From assembly GCA_026119855.1 (NCBI GenBank), contig JAOWBW010000424.1, positions 989,182-1,053,181 of the forward strand: 64,000 nt of DNA, read 5' to 3'. Below are positions 20,855-31,410 of this stretch, one piece after another. The stretch's first letter is position 1; the number at the start of each line of letters is the position of its first letter. The notes beneath the pieces were generated by a model. The model was not told where the DNA came from. It worked only from the letters and a program-made list of their open reading frames with translations, and did not search any database. This DNA is from Campanula takesimana (Eukaryota; Streptophyta; Magnoliopsida; Asterales; Campanulaceae). Position numbers and translations under genes: made by a program.

Positions 20855-22950
20855 AAACTCATAATGTCCATACCTGGTACTAAGGCTGTCTTAGGTACAT
20901 CTTCTTCTCGGACTTTCAATTGATGGTATCCACTTCTTAAATCAAGCTTCGAATAAACCACGGACCCCTGAAGTTGATCAAACAGGTCATCAATATGGGG
21001 TAGCGGATACTTGTTTTTAATGGTTACCTGATTAAGCTCTCGGTAGTCAATACATAACCGCAGAGTACCATCCTTCTTCTTCACAAATAGTACTGGTGCA
21101 CCCCAAGGAGACACGCTGGGCCGGATAAACCCTTTATCCAATAACTCCTCAAGTTGCTTCTTCAATTCCCTCAACTCAGCGGGAGCCATTCTATATGGAG
21201 CTTTAGATATTGGTGCGGTGCCTGGTAACAACTCAATACAAAACTCAAGTTCCCGGTCAGGTGGCATACTATATTCAGTAGAAAACACATCCGGAAACTC
21301 AAACACCACGGAAATATCCTCCAACTTTGCTACAGACATACTCTTGTCAACAACACAAGCAAGATACCCAGTACAACCCCCAGACAACAACTTCCTAGCT
21401 CTTAAAGCAGATATAACATGAAGACTACACATAGGTCTATCACCTTCAAAAATAAATTCAGGCAAACCCGGCACAGAAAAAGTGACCACCTTTTGATGAC
21501 AGTCAACAGAGGCATAATGCATATAAAGCCAGTCCATACCAAGTATCACATCAAAATATCTTATGGGCAACACTACTAAATCAGCTTGAAGGGTATGGTT
21601 ACTCACAAGCACATCACATTTCTTATATACTTCAGTAGCTAACATGCAATCTCCCATTGGAGAAGATACTTCTAACACATAAGGCATAGAATCAGAAACA
21701 ACAGGTAAATGAGACACAAAATGCGATGCCACATAAGAATGAGATGATCCTGAATCTATAAGAACTCGCGCTCGCGTACTAAAAAGAAAAATAATACCTC
21801 CTATCACTGCTGTCGACTCAGCCACCCTGTGCTGATCAATAGCAAACACTCGACCCTGAAATTTAGGCCGACCCCCACTATCCCGCTTACTACCCGAGGC
21901 CTGCTGTCCGGTACCTCCTCCTGAAGTTCCCCTACTCTTAGTGCAATCCCTTTTAAAATGTCCACTCTCACCACAATTTAAGCATTTTCCTTGCTTCAAC
22001 CAACAACGGTCTTCAGTATGTCCCTCTTTGGAACAATACTTGCAAGTCCACTTCGAACCCGAAACATTCGGTTTTGAACCCACTGACACACTTCCCATAC
22101 TTTCAGGTTGATGCTGAGGTCGTCCCCCTGATCGATTGTATCCACCTCTTCTATTCCCTGAGCTCTGAGCTTTATCTGGAATATGTACTGATGGTTGACC
22201 TCCCGTGACAACTCCCGGTTTAACCTTATGTTCATCAATGTCATTCTCAATTGCATAAGCCTTCTCAACTGCCTGACGGTAACTAGTGAGTTGCAAGGAA
22301 AGAAGTTGCTTCCTATATTCCGTCTTTAATCCCTTCACGAACCGTTGGGCCTTCTTTATTTCAGTTGGGACCAAATGGCTACAATACCTTGCTAGCTTGG
22401 TGAACTCAGAAGAGTATTGTCCCACCGTCATACTTCCTTGCACCAAATTCAGAAATTCCATCTCTCTTCGGTCTTGGACAACTGAGGGAATGAACTGTGA
22501 GTTGAATTCCTTGAGGAAATCCTCCCAAGTGTGTTGTACATCCTTCTCTTGCTCCCAGCTTTGACATAACACTTTCCACCAATGCTCCGCAGCTTTCTCT
22601 AATTTAAAAGTTGCAAAGGTTACCTTTTCTTTGTCTTCACATTTCAAGGCGGTGAATATTTTCTCAATACTCTCAATCCACTCTTCAGCTTTTACTGCAT
22701 CGGGTTCTCCATCAAAGCTACGAGGTTGCATTTTCAGAAACTTGGTAAGGCGGTTTGTATAACCCCTGTCTTCAGCTCCTGATTGTGCGTGCCCAGGATT
22801 ATTCTGTCCCTGCTGATTGGAGACCATTTGAGCTAGTAACTGAAACATTTGCTTGTAATCCACATTATGATCATTACCCACTTCCACAGACGGAGTTTTA
22901 GATCCCTCATTTCCCTGAGTACTACTACCAATATCCTCCGAATGACTCAT
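20833..22950 (-). CDS. Gypsy-2 gag, protease and start of RT
   Basis: The best start is ATG 22950 (MSHSEDIGSST); an upstream in-frame GTG at 22971 is unlikely. In order: a retrotransposon gag domain (about residues 60-220); two CCHC knuckles, CKYCSKEGHTEDRC and CLNCGESGHFKRDC (about 22045-21945); an aspartic protease with LIDSGSSHSY (about 21740-21775); and the first RT blocks (PYRMAPAELRELKKQL, LCIDYRELN, SKLDLRSGYHQ). The frame ends at 20833 because of a one-base loss near 20885-20895, just after the DVPKTA block. The remaining polyprotein continues in the next frame from 20854. Protein from this frame alone would include protease but no complete RT. Confidence 0.9.
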   Translation of the reverse strand: MSHSEDIGSSTQGNEGSKTPSVEVGNDHNVDYKQMFQLLAQMVSNQQGQNNPGHAQSGAEDRGYTNRLTKFLKMQPRSFDGEPDAVKAEEWIESIEKIFTALKCEDKEKVTFATFKLEKAAEHWWKVLCQSWEQEKDVQHTWEDFLKEFNSQFIPSVVQDRREMEFLNLVQGSMTVGQYSSEFTKLARYCSHLVPTEIKKAQRFVKGLKTEYRKQLLSLQLTSYRQAVEKAYAIENDIDEHKVKPGVVTGGQPSVHIPDKAQSSGNRRGGYNRSGGRPQHQPESMGSVSVGSKPNVSGSKWTCKYCSKEGHTEDRCWLKQGKCLNCGESGHFKRDCTKSRGTSGGGTGQQASGSKRDSGGRPKFQGRVFAIDQHRVAESTAVIGGIIFLFSTRARVLIDSGSSHSYVASHFVSHLPVVSDSMPYVLEVSSPMGDCMLATEVYKKCDVLVSNHTLQADLVVLPIRYFDVILGMDWLYMHYASVDCHQKVVTFSVPGLPEFIFEGDRPMCSLHVISALRARKLLSGGCTGYLACVVDKSMSVAKLEDISVVFEFPDVFSTEYSMPPDRELEFCIELLPGTAPISKAPYRMAPAELRELKKQLEELLDKGFIRPSVSPWGAPVLFVKKKDGTLRLCIDYRELNQVTIKNKYPLPHIDDLFDQLQGSVVYSKLDLRSGYHQLKVREEDVPKTALVPGMDIMSLWLCHLG

Positions 22951-23058
22951 CTCCACCCTACACACAAACACTCGACATTAATAAACAACCCAAAAAACCA
23001 ACCCACCTAGGCCATAGACCCTATCCAGGCTTAGAGCTACCATAGCTCTGATACCAAC

Positions 23059-25306
23059 TGTAACGCCCCGAATTCTTAGATTCGATATGAACCATAGAAT
23101 TCGACACGACACATACTTAAAACCGGGTAAAATTTAAAACTAAATACAACTATACTCCCTTAAAAGATTAGGAGTTACACTACTGAGGATGTTTCAACAC
23201 TAGACCATCTCAACCACTTTACAACCAAACTAACTTCTCCACTCATATTACTCGGCATACAAGCCGGTAAACCAAAAGGAAACAACTTTATTTACATATA
23301 TACAACTGTACCCCCAAAAATTCTGAGTTTAACATACTCAGTCTAACCAACGTCCTCACAAAACCAAAGTGTAACAACCTACCCAAAAGGAATCTCCCTT
23401 AGCACTCGAACTGGATATAACGATCCTCACCTCGAGCTATCGCTAGCCTTCTTTGGATCTAAGGAAAACAAAGAAACAATAAACGGGGTGAGATAAAATC
23501 TCAGTAAGTTACTACTATCATGGCATGATATGCATACATATAAAAATGAGGCATGGAAGTAGTCATTAACACATATATATCACATAGCACATCTCATGAG
23601 TAGCTTAGCTACTCCAACTCATTACACAACACATATAGCTAAGCACATTACAAAGGATATTTCTTTCTTCCTTATTACCCCTTACTCATTCATAATGTTG
23701 ATGTCGATCTTCATGTTGAAGGCCGCTTCACTTTATCAAAGGAGACCCGTTACCCAGTATCTCAAACCAAGAACCAAGAACAAAAGAGCTATTCAATCAT
23801 TGTGCTTATTGCTCCAATCATTGATAAAGCTAGACCCCTACTGTGATCAATAGTAGGAGCAGTCGGTCACAAATGCATAGATTCATGGTTATTACTTAGC
23901 CCCAGCTCCCATAATAAACGCGAACCTATACACCCCCGAAACACATAAACCAGCTGGACTCACAACCAAGTACACAAGTAATATTTACTTGACATTAAGA
24001 AACTAGTACTAGGCCCAAAGTAAGGGACTAGACCATCTACCATGTTCATCACTTAAGCATAATTGCATCAAATGATCAATTAACCCAGAAATACCCTACC
24101 ATTTCCACTTTTGTTGAGTAAGTTTAGGGTGTCCTACACACCCAAAACCAACTGGGACTTACACATTTACAGCCTTAACCCAGAATTGGGATGAAATTCC
24201 AACAACCTAAAAATAACACATAAAAGCATGTACATGAGAACCAGAGATTGAGCAATTCGAGAACAGGACAAAGATATGTGCAAAATTTTGCAAGCAATGT
24301 CTTGCATTTAACCACGATTCTAAACTCACAGTCCTAATCATTCTGTCCTACCTAATAATCTTACATAAAACAAAATTATTGTGATCATGTACCAGTTAGG
24401 CTAGCAAGAAACAATTACCTCATATCACTAAATAGGCAATTATTATTAGTTAGGATTTCAAAGTAAATCAGTGAGAGGTCAATTACATTAACAGCCCAGC
24501 AATGTGTATTTCTTTACCCATATAGTGCTCAAGCAACATATGCCTGCGAAGTTGGTATTTGCTGATGCTTAACCAAGTACTCCCTCCGTCCCATACTGTT
24601 AGTCCCACTTGACTATTCAACTATAGTAACAATATACTCCCTCCGTCCCAAATTTACAAGTATTATAAAAATATTCCAAAACATGATTTTATATCACAAT
24701 AGCATAGGAAAACATACTTATGACCATTTTAGCATTAAAAAGGGGAATTAGTAACTTACCTACTCCGGAGAAATATCAAGAAAAATATATTTGAATCGGT
24801 AGATATATTCTATTCAACTCCCTGAACATTAATATATAATTAGATTTGAAAATGGAGTAGTAAATTAAAATAGGGAAAATTAATAAGAACAATCCTTACC
24901 TTTTCTTCCTAGGTTCAACAATGGAGGAAATTTGAAAAGTAAAGTGTGTGTGTGTGTGTGTGTGTGTGTGAACCGCATGGAGAGGGGAGGGAGAAGAGGT
25001 CAACATAATTTATGAAGTCTTTCACCCATTTTTCCAATTAACTCACCCATGTTCCCAATCTTAACACTTAATCCCCTTGACCACTACTTCCACAAAGGCC
25101 CTCACAATTCCACTAACACCACTTAATACCCAAATGACTTTACTACTAACATTTTAACTAACAATAACTCTAGCACATGTATTCCAATAATATAAGCAAA
25201 TCATAAAATATATTATCTAGTATATAAAATGCTCACATAAATCACGTAATACATTTAAATTATATAATATGAAAAATATGAAAATAAAATTGGGTGAGGC
25301 GTTACA
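23059..25306 (-). repeat. Gypsy-2 LTR 2 (shared between two internal regions)
   Basis: 2248 bp, near-identical to LTR 1, with a (TG)n run at about 24943-24970. A minus-strand initiator-Met primer site TGGTATCAGAGC lies beside it at 23045-23056. Reading frames of 85 codons shared by both LTRs are not genes. Confidence 0.93.
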
Positions 25307-25365
25307 TCCTCCCCATCTTAAAAGAAAATTCGTCCGCGAATTTTTTATTTATCTAAACGATCACA

Positions 25366-26790
25366 TTACTTACCAACGTTATCAAACAGACTCGGGTATT
25401 TCTCTCGCATTTCTCGCTCCGTTTCCCACGTAGCCTCTTCGATTTCATGATTTTTCCACAATACCTTCACAAGGGGAATTCTCTTGGTACGCGATACTTG
25501 TTCCTTCCGGTCAAGAATTTCTACCGGTACCTCCTCATAAGATAAGTCAGGTTGGAATTCGATAGGCTCATACTCGAGAACATGAGATTCATCCGCGATA
25601 TACTTACGGAGAGTAGAGACATGAAACACATTATGGACCCCGGACAATGATGGCGGTAAAGCAAGTCTATAGGCTAAATTCCCAATCCGCTCAAGTATTT
25701 CAAATGGTCCTATATACCGAGGAGTCAACTTCCCTTTCTTCCCAAATCGTTTCACACCTTTCTGAGGCGACACTTTTAAGAACACGAAATCCCCGACTTG
25801 GAATTCAAGATCTCTTCTTCTGTTATCAGCATAACTCTTTTGACGGCTTTGAGCTGCCCTCAATCTATCCGAATCAATCTCACACTTTCCACCGACTGTT
25901 GAACCATCTCGGGTCCCAAAAGCCTTGCTTCCCCGACCTCATCCCAACATATAGGCGATCTACATTTACGACCATACAATGTTTCGTAGGGGGCCATCTC
26001 AATACTAGATTGGTAGCTGTTATTATAAGCAAATTCCACTAATGGTAAGTGAACATCCCAACTACCTTTGAAGTCAACAGCACAAGCTCGTAACATATCC
26101 TCAAGAATCCGTACTAACCTTTCCGACTGCCCATCTGACTGTGGGTGAAATGCCGTGCTGAAATTCAACTTAGTACCCATTGCCCCTTGAAGAGCTTGCC
26201 AAAATCGGGATGTAAACCGAGGATCTCTATCGGATACTATACTTACCGGAACCCCGTAAAGCCGGACTATCTCTTGAACATATAAAGAAGCCAACTGAGT
26301 CAAAGAATACCCCATAGAAATAGGTAAGAAATGAGCCGACTTGGTTAACCGGTCTACTATAACCCAAACTGCTTCATAACCCTTTCGCGTACGCGGTAAA
26401 CCGGTTACAAAATCCATAGTGATGTGTTCCCACTTCCATTCAGGAATCTCTAAAGGTTGTAACAAACCCGCAGGACGTTGATGTTCTGCTTTCACCTGTT
26501 GACATGTTAGGCATTTAGACACATAATCCGCAATCTCTCGTTTCATACCGTTCCACCAGAAATGCTTCTTCACGTCTTGATACATTTTTGTACTTCCCGG
26601 ATGTATGGTATACTTGGTTTTATGAGCCTCCTCTAATACTCGCAATTTAATTTCACTATTGTTTGGAATATAAACCCTACCACGAAAAGTAAGAATCTCA
26701 TCATTATTAAAAGTAAAGTCGGGTTGTTTACCTTCTTTCATTCCATCCACAATCTTCTGTAATTCAGGATCAATCCTTTGAGCTTCTTTA
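25366..26790 (-). pseudogene. Gypsy-2 second internal region: truncated integrase and chromodomain
   Basis: A copy of the 3' half of Gypsy-2 pol. It starts abruptly at 26790 in the linker upstream of the integrase (KEAQRIDPE) and runs through the zinc region, the D,D,E core and the chromodomain to 25366. One C is missing near 25867-25869, which shifts the frame and yields pieces 26790-25860 and 25863-25366. Everything 5' of this (gag, protease, RT, RNase H and the 5' LTR) is deleted. Confidence 0.9.
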
Positions 26791-28244
26791 GTCACAACCC
26801 AATCTTTTCATCAACGACATAAAAGTCATACACATTCACGTTCGGGTCCTAAACAACCCCAAGGACTACACAAACAATTGTCCTCTTATACCCAAGTTAA
26901 ACAAACTATCAAACCTGGAAAACAGGGGGGGTGCGCACGCCCCACCCAAAAGGGTGCGCGCGCTTCCTGTCATCAGAACCTCACAATTTTTGGCCAACTA
27001 AGGGTGCGCGCCCCCCACCCAAAAGGGTGCGCTCGCTTCCCTTGATCAGACACTTTGCCTAGTTAATAACAATGGGGTGCGTGCGCTTCCTTATATAGGG
27101 TGCGCGCGCCCCCTCCCATTTTGGGCCAAATCCCAGATTTCTTTCTTAGTTCATTTTTATTCCTTCCGTCCCACAAATATAACACATAACTACACAACTT
27201 TAGCAACTTTCAAAAACAACTTTCATGAGCAACTTTCAAAATGGTTTCTAAACCATTACAACACCCAGCTAAACCAAGTTCATACTCCATTCGTCCCAAA
27301 ATTTCAAGTATAACAAATATTATCCAAATCACAAAATTAACAATTACTAGTATCAATTATAAATATAACTTTTCTAATATATCAATATACTCATTTAGGG
27401 CTACTTTCATTCATTTCCCCGTCCTAAGAATAATAATATAATTTTATAATATACTTATTTAACATTTAATTCAAGTTAATATTTTACCGTCCCACAAGTA
27501 GGAGTATACTTTCAAACACTTACACTAACATTTTCAGGATATAAACATATTCCATATACATACTTGCATACAAACCAAGTCACTTACCCAGTATAATTAT
27601 ACTCCCTTTGTCCCAAATAAACAAGTATCACAAATAAATTCTTTTCACAATAATTTCACCACATATCACACATATAGCAAATATATGACAATTTTACTAT
27701 TTAAGGGGAATTAGTAACTTACATATTTCCGGAAAAAGTATCGCAGAAATATGTTTTGTTCGGGTAGAAATGACCTACTCAACGCCCTGATCATTTTTAT
27801 ATAATTAGTTTTTAAAACGGGTAAGTAAATAAAAAGAATTAAATTGAAATGGGTTGAACTTACCTATTTCCTTCGTGGATACAGAGAGAGTAAATGGAAA
27901 TGGAGCAAATGTAGGTGAGTGTGTAATGTTCACCTTCCACGCAGAGAAGAGAAGGAATGTGATAAGTATGTAAAGATTTTTATAGAATTTTCACTTTGGT
28001 CCCTCTACTTTCATTTTCAACAATTAAGCCCCTGAACTTTAAAGTTACACTTTGGACCCTAAAGTTTCAACTAACTCATTTATTCCTTTTAACAAAATTT
28101 CTACTAACACTTTGACTAACATATATACTCAAATAATATATGCAAGTCATAAAAATATTTTCTAACACATAAAATGCACACATAAGTTCAAATTAAAATT
28201 CCCAAAATATAAAATAAATAGGAACGGGTTTTGGGGACGTTACA
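26787..28244 (-). repeat. Gypsy-1 LTR 1, right segment
   Basis: Matches 32634-34078 of LTR 2, with a 13-bp indel near 27215. The interval equivalent to 32028-32633, including the hairpin repeats, is missing here. Gypsy-2 pol sequence joins it at the shared TTTA (26787-26790). GC-rich GGGTGCGCGCGC blocks lie at 26928-27112 and a minus-strand TATATAA at 27091-27097. Confidence 0.92.
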
Positions 28245-31200
28245 ATCACCCCCCTCCCCCTTAAAGAAAATTCGTCCCGAATTTTAGGATTCACTTACCT
28301 CGACCCTCAAACAATCAAGGATACTTTCTTTTCATTTCATCCCGAAACTCTAAAGTAGATTCTTCCACATTATGGTTTCTCTATACAACTCGAGCAAGAG
28401 GAATATTCTCATTTCTCAATTCTCGAATTCTAGAATCAATCACTTGAACTGAATGCTCCTCATAAGACACACTCGGCTCAATATCCTCAGGAACCTCAGA
28501 TAACACATGAGATGAATCATACATATACTTTCGAAGCATCGAAACATGGAACACATTATAAACCTTGTCAAGAGAAGGAATACAAGCCGGATCTCTAACT
28601 CTTCCCCATATCTCAAAAGAATTGATATATTAAGCGAACTCCACGAAAAGTAAAGGTATATCCCACGAATTCTAAGAATCAACTGAACAAGTTCTCAACA
28701 TGTCCTCAAGAATCTGAATGGTTCTCCCTAACTGACCATCTGTCTGAGGATGAAAAGTCGTTCTAAGTCCCAATTCTGAATTCAAAGCCTTCTAAATTGC
28801 TTACTAAAATCAAAATGTAAATAAGGAACCCATATCTAATACCATGCTCATAGGCATCCCATGAAATCGAACTATCTTCTGAACAAATAAGTAACAACTG
28901 GAAATAACATTTATACTCTCAAAATAGATAAGGTGAGAAAACTTGGTAATCAATCCGCTATTAATCAACATTATTAATCTCATCTATTCAGTGTAACTCC
29001 TTCAATGAAACTTTTCACAATAGATTCATATCTACTCAGAAATCTCAAAGGTTTGTGACAAGCCAACTGATCACTGATATTTTACTTCCAGATTATTCAC
29101 AACTCAAGGACTTAGTTGAATACTTAGAATTTCGCGTGTCAAACAAATAAAATGTAACTCTTCAAGTACTTGTAGTTGAATTCCGTCACGTATGTTGGTT
29201 CCACTAAGTGTTGACTACATACTTTGCTACAAAAGTTAAAGTTCCATCACTAGCAACGAACAAAAAAATCGTGTTGTCTATCATCGTTCATTCCACTAGT
29301 AATTTTCTATAGTTGAAATCATTCAATAGACTAGAAACTTAAAGCTTTCACAATCTCAAAATCACGCCATGTCTCATCTCACAAAGACTCCAAAATGTTA
29401 ATTCCTCTAACATTCCCCATTTAGTTTGATCAAACATGAACTATAAGTCAATATATCCTCTAACACATTACCTTTCCCGGATGATATAACATGGTACTCA
29501 ACCTGTATTATCTCATGTGTAACTCTCTTTGAAAAAACCCAATACTTCAATTCTCATGGTTGGTAAACACTTCAAATATAGCTCCCTCAAAGTCATTTGC
29601 TAATGCAATAGATGTATAATCGCAATAAATCTCAAGTTATGGGTAAGATAATGTTGTTCATAAGAAGTCAATATTCTTGAGCATACATAGCTACCATACA
29701 GTTCTGAATCAATGAACATCTCAATTACTCTTTAAGGCATCCCCATGAATAGTAAATTTATCAGATCCACTATAATTGTAAAACTCGACATATCCACTAG
29801 AAAATAGTAACACTGATCATATCCTCTAGATAACTGTAATACTAATCAAATCCATTAAGCAATAATTAAAAACTCGTTTCACTCTTACCAATCCATCGAG
29901 AAAGTGTATCTTCCTGTGTCATATAGTTAACAGTGTAGCTACCTTAGAAATCCATCAATGATTCCTTAACCATACCAATCTCAATAAGTTACATACCGCT
30001 GCTACTGAAGTAGGATTTTTTCAATTACTGTTGCTTCCATTGAAGGATCAAAAACTATACCTGAGTTGAAACTCCCTCAAAATAATATATCCTTTAACAA
30101 GAAGACATAATGCCTTGATTTTACAACTGGTGCCTCTCACGTAGATATATTAAACAAAATGAATCCCTTGTCAAGAAATATCTCAAGCTAAAGCTTCTAT
30201 TCCTGTAACTCAACCGATGTTATAAGCATATTGGACTAGATATCAACACTGCCACACTGCACCATAACAACTCAAGATAACCCAAGCTTCTCATCAAGTA
30301 ACATATACTACTCAATAGAAAATCTATCGGAGATTTCTCAAAGGAAAAGTACATTCTCAATTTTAGATGCAAACACTCTGCTGCTAACCCCATAAACCAA
30401 ATACCATGCACAACCTTGTGCTAAAAAATTTAAACTTTAATGCATAAATAGCATGAATGCCAAACACATATATCTACCATGCTTAACTAAAGCACACTAG
30501 CATATAAGATTCCACCACAACACTATCAAAATCTTTCTATAGCAATATAGCTAAACCAGCAAGTAAAACATGCTCATAAATTTGCACATCACAAGTGCGC
30601 AACACTCTATCAGTCACCACAAACTCCCCCTTAGGATAGACACCTCTAACACCAAAGGTAGAAACTCAGGAGACACATGCAATCGAGAAGCAAAATGCAC
30701 AGACAAATAAGAATGCGAAGATCCAGGGTCTATAAGTGTATGTGCCCTCAAACTAGACATATAAATTATACCTCCAATCACATTAGAAGGATCTGCAATC
30801 TGTTGTTGATTAATAGCAGAAACACTATCCTGTACCTTAACCTTCCCTGAAGAATCCCTCTTTTGGCCCTGAGAAGACCCAACTGCACTTCCTGATGCCT
30901 GTACCCTAAATCTAGGGCAATCCTTCTGAAAATGACCCAACTGACCACATCTCATACATTTGCCTTGTTTCTTCCAACATTTCTCATCTGAATGTCCTGT
31001 CCTTCGACAATAGCTACATACTCGTTTACCTTGAGTTCTTCTATTATGTAGCCCTTGAAAAGATTTCCTAGCTTGTGAAGATGTCCCTTGGTATTCTCTA
31101 CTATCTCTACGCTAGGGTTGTGGTTTTAACTGTCCTCCTCGTTTTGTCACATCTGAGGCTTCAACCTTGCTTTTATGCTCAACTATATCATCAATTGTTT

Positions 31201-31410
31201 TCATTACAGTTTCAAACATACCTTGAAACATTGTTTGAACCTCTTCTATAGCATTACCCATCCCTGAAAGCCCAGACTGATCACCCTCTGTTCCAACCAT
31301 CTTCAGTGATTACCTGCATAAAACACTCAACGTTACTCACTCTCTACCCAACTACCCTCCTAGGTCACTTAGTCATTCTAGACCATCTACAACCAGGCTC
31401 TGATACCAAC
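28245..31410 (-). pseudogene. Gypsy-1 internal region 1, degenerate gag-pol
   Basis: Minus-strand remnants in order are: a short gag start (31300-31112, MVGTEGDQSG); a CCHC knuckle and protease-like stretch (30955-30614, CGQLGHFQKDC, then LIDPGSSHSY where chromoviruses have DSG); a scarred RT/RNase H part without a usable frame; and near 28640-28440, in a frame with stops, the integrase C-terminal phrase VFHVSMLRKY typical of chromoviruses. Stops and deletions fill the rest. PBS TGGTATCAGAGCC (minus strand) is at 31396-31408 and a PPT AAGGGGGAGGGGGG-type tract at 28245-28262. Confidence 0.85.

Larger units (their letters stand above)
16140..26790 (-). mobile_element. Gypsy-2 chromovirus, full unit plus truncated second internal region
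   Basis: LTRs 16140-18362 and 23059-25306 (TGTAACGCC...GGCGTTACA) enclose a 4.7-kb internal region. A second internal region starts after the right LTR (25307) and stops abruptly at 26790 inside pol, where Gypsy-1 LTR sequence resumes. The layout is LTR-internal-LTR-partial internal, a dimer-like array that lost its 5' end. The inner bases of LTR 1 and LTR 2 are near-identical, so the element is young. The left junction is CTGAG/TGTAACG. No right TSD survives because of the deletion. Confidence 0.92.

Noticed and set aside
28440..28682. 80-codon open frame repeated at 34271-34513
   Set aside because: It is the wrong frame over a decayed integrase C-terminal region. The frame giving VFHVSMLRKY is the homologous one.
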